Of a DNA stretch of 64,000 nucleotides, positions 62,760-64,000 are shown piece by piece. Where the stretch lies: the NCBI GenBank assembly GCA_965237405.1, contig OZ250139.1, forward strand, positions 3,844,001-3,908,000. Reading direction: 5' to 3'. The notes beneath the pieces were generated by a model. It searched no databases. It had not been told where the DNA came from and saw only the letters and a program-made list of their open reading frames with translations. How positions within the stretch are numbered: position 1 is the first letter of the stretch; every line of letters begins with the position of its first letter. The DNA comes from CAUZIB01 sp963663925. Lineage in GTDB: Bacteria; Acidobacteriota; Vicinamibacteria; Vicinamibacterales; UBA8438. A program made the translations under genes and the position numbers.

Positions 62760-62965
62760 TCAGCCTGTCATCTCAGCATACAGCGTTACCCGGCGTCGGT
62801 AGACATCAAGCTCGACTTTCAGCTCTAGATCAGTCTTGAAATCGACGACCGTCTAAGTATCAAACGTGTAATGCCCATCGTCAGACTCAAGAAACGTCAG
62901 CTCCACGACACCCGCAATAATCGTTCCGTCCTCCTCGCGAACCAACACCAGCACTTTACGTCGGC
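62760..62965 (-). pseudogene. Possible gene remnant with in-frame stop
   Basis: On the minus strand KVLVLVREEDGTIIAGVVEL then TFLESDDGHYTFDT is followed by TAG (62853-62855) and, in the same frame, TVVDFKTDLELKVELDVYRR then RVTLYAEMTG and TGA at 62760-62762. A further frame just downstream reads SDGASAHASVTGRLDRVERS then LLN. The composition is protein-like but no family is recognised and no start is visible. The neighbouring 62645-62759 and 62966-63082 stretches hold nothing convincing. Confidence 0.35.
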
Positions 62966-63082
62966 ACTGCCGTCAAGCCATGGCCACCTTGGCGCGCCCA
63001 AGGATAGGGTGTCGGACCGCTAAGGTGACGACCGTGACGGCAGCGAACAGCTCCGTGTCACTGCCACCAAGCAAACGTCCGC

Positions 63083-63505
63083 TCAGTCGAGCAAGTCGCG
63101 CGCCACAGCACGACGAACCGCAACCTGCGCCCGATGGCGATGGTGAGTCAACTCAGCGTACTTTACCTCGCGCGATAACTGCGCCCCGCGGGGGACTATG
63201 AGTCCCGCGTCGCCAATGAGATGATGCCTTCGGTGAGAGTTTCGTTGTATCGGCATTCTCGTGTTTCGGCCATTCAACTCGGCTCGCAGCATCTTGCGCT
63301 GCTGCATAACAGCATCGTGGCATCGGAGACAGAGCTTGGCGGGTGCACGGCCATGGTAGTGATCAAGACTTTTGCGCGCCCGGGCGCGTCCACACACGAC
63401 GCAGATCGAAACGGAGGCGCTCCCAGCGTGACCAGACCCGGACACCTCGCCTTCAAGAAACTCAAACTCCAGTTCCCGCGCGGTGGCCTCGTGGTGTCGA
63501 CCCAT
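63083..63505 (-). CDS. Small zinc-ribbon protein of unknown function
   Basis: 140 residues. The N-terminus (MGRHHEATARELEFEFLEGE) is helical and acidic. Residues about 34-63 form a four-cysteine zinc ribbon: CVVCGRARARKSLDHYH, then LCLRCHDAVMQQRK. The C-terminus is His/Arg-rich (LTHHRHRAQVAVRRAVARDL). No catalytic motif is visible, and the family is not recognised; by composition it could bind nucleic acid. It is divergent from the WYL-type regulator, with about 105 AT-rich bases between the starts. The ATG at 63503-63505 has AGGAGGT upstream. Confidence 0.7.
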   Translation of the reverse strand: MGRHHEATARELEFEFLEGEVSGSGHAGSASVSICVVCGRARARKSLDHYHGRAPAKLCLRCHDAVMQQRKMLRAELNGRNTRMPIQRNSHRRHHLIGDAGLIVPRGAQLSREVKYAELTHHRHRAQVAVRRAVARDLLD

Positions 63506-63610
63506 CCTGACCTCCTTCGCCGCCCAGTCTAAGCAGAGGGTATGACAAGGTAGGTCACAACTTGCATTTATTTTATTGAGACGACGAACTACTGCACAAA
63601 GGTTTTCGAG

Positions 63611-64000
63611 ATGGCACGCAATACCGAAATTGTCCGACAGTGGCGCCTACTCAAAGAGCTTGAAGGATCCCGCGGGGTCACTATCCGGTACATGGCCGGT
63701 CTCACGGGGGTAACGACTCGGACAATCCGCCGTGACCTTGATGCCATTCAGGAAGCCGGCTTTGCCCTTTACGACGAGGTGTTCGATGGTGAAAAGCGGT
63801 GGAAGCTACGCACACGACCCTTTCGGGTGCTCGACGACAATAGCTTCACGTTGGGTGAAGTCGCCGCTCTCTACCTGAGCCGTACGCTCATGGAGTGTTT
63901 GTCGGGAACGCCGTTCGCTGAAGAGCTCGCACAGGCCTTTGGTAAACTCGAACGGACGCTGGGATCTCGCACGCGAGCATTCCTGGACCGGCTGCCCACG
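63611..64000 (+). CDS. WYL/HTH transcriptional regulator, C-terminus cut by window edge
   Basis: 130 codons are visible from ATG 63611. The N-terminal winged helix-turn-helix (VRQWRLLKELEGSRGVTI...VTTRTIRRDLDAIQEAGFAL) matches the DeoR/HTH_11 type that precedes WYL domains. The beginning of the effector part follows (RWKLRTRPFRVLDDNSFTL, ALYLSRTLMECLSGTPFAEE). WYL proteins bind nucleotide or ssDNA ligands and regulate DNA-damage or defence genes in several bacteria. The WYL motif itself would lie beyond the window edge. It faces away from the zinc-ribbon gene. Confidence 0.8.
   Translation, partial: MARNTEIVRQWRLLKELEGSRGVTIRYMAGLTGVTTRTIRRDLDAIQEAGFALYDEVFDGEKRWKLRTRPFRVLDDNSFTLGEVAALYLSRTLMECLSGTPFAEELAQAFGKLERTLGSRTRAFLDRLPT

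Noticed and set aside
1..64000. tRNA, rRNA, CRISPR array, prophage or intact insertion sequence
   Set aside because: The intergenic regions were scanned for T-loop-like motifs, regularly spaced direct repeats, transposase motifs and integrases; none was found, though a short RNA gene could be missed by eye.

Overview
The window is a 64 kb stretch of moderately GC-rich bacterial chromosome with dense genes on both strands. No rRNA, tRNA, CRISPR array, phage block or intact insertion sequence was seen. The gene set points to a free-living Gram-negative bacterium, most likely Acidobacteriota (Vicinamibacteria-like). This is inferred from the combination of a MoxR/DUF58/BatA/DUF4159/DUF4175 block, exported carboxypeptidase-regulatory-like proteins, two exported M28 peptidases, a glucose-dehydrogenase-type PQQ enzyme and a DUF1015-serC pair; no marker gene proves it. 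GTG and TTG starts are common, and neighbouring genes often overlap as TAGTG, TAATG, GTGA or ATGA.

Layout. 1-7.1 kb: end-truncated exported protein, gpmI, methylmalonyl-CoA mutase large subunit, an ABC ATPase with a small membrane protein, and inositol-phosphate synthase. 7.1-10.7 kb: methyltransferase, ZIP metal transporter and a decayed carboxypeptidase-regulatory-like gene. 10.8-14.8 kb: polA-pcnB. 14.8-24.2 kb, minus strand: rhomboid protease, desaturase, an M23 endopeptidase-DUF1015-serC operon, and an aminotransferase-NDH/SelD fusion-peroxiredoxin operon. 24.7-33.5 kb: thioredoxin, M28 peptidase, small membrane and methyltransferase genes, aminotransferase, PQQ dehydrogenase, an RRM protein and small charged proteins. 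33.8-45.3 kb: exported methyltransferase, class V aminotransferase, M14 carboxypeptidase, TrmH-like methylase, aldehyde dehydrogenase, Ste24-type M48 protease, M28 peptidase and esterase. 45.4-58.0 kb: an eight-gene minus-strand envelope module. 58.2-64 kb: outer-membrane barrel protein, exported protein, glutaminyl cyclotransferase, FMN glutamate-synthase-like enzyme, zinc-ribbon protein and a WYL-type regulator cut by the window end.

The most system-like region is 45.4-58.0 kb. A MoxR AAA ATPase and a DUF58 protein are encoded with two large membrane-anchored vWA proteins, two DUF4159 paralogues, a caspase/C13-like protein that appears to lack its catalytic cysteine, and a 1149-residue DUF4175 coiled-coil membrane protein. 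Four of these share a local signature (a 'GG-G/F-L-hydrophobic' strand, in three cases followed by 'HP-V/I-F'), suggesting related folds working in one periplasmic/membrane assembly. Its function is unknown.

The second theme is gene decay at gene borders: a multiply broken regulatory-domain gene, N-terminal stubs of a glycosyltransferase and a class I fumarase, a TPR remnant, and a TrmH gene broken at a C8 tract. One apparent break, in the aminotransferase at 23.05-24.23 kb, sits exactly on an in-phase U UUU UUA slippery heptamer and is a candidate programmed -1 frameshift. Single-base assembly errors cannot be excluded for the single-indel cases.
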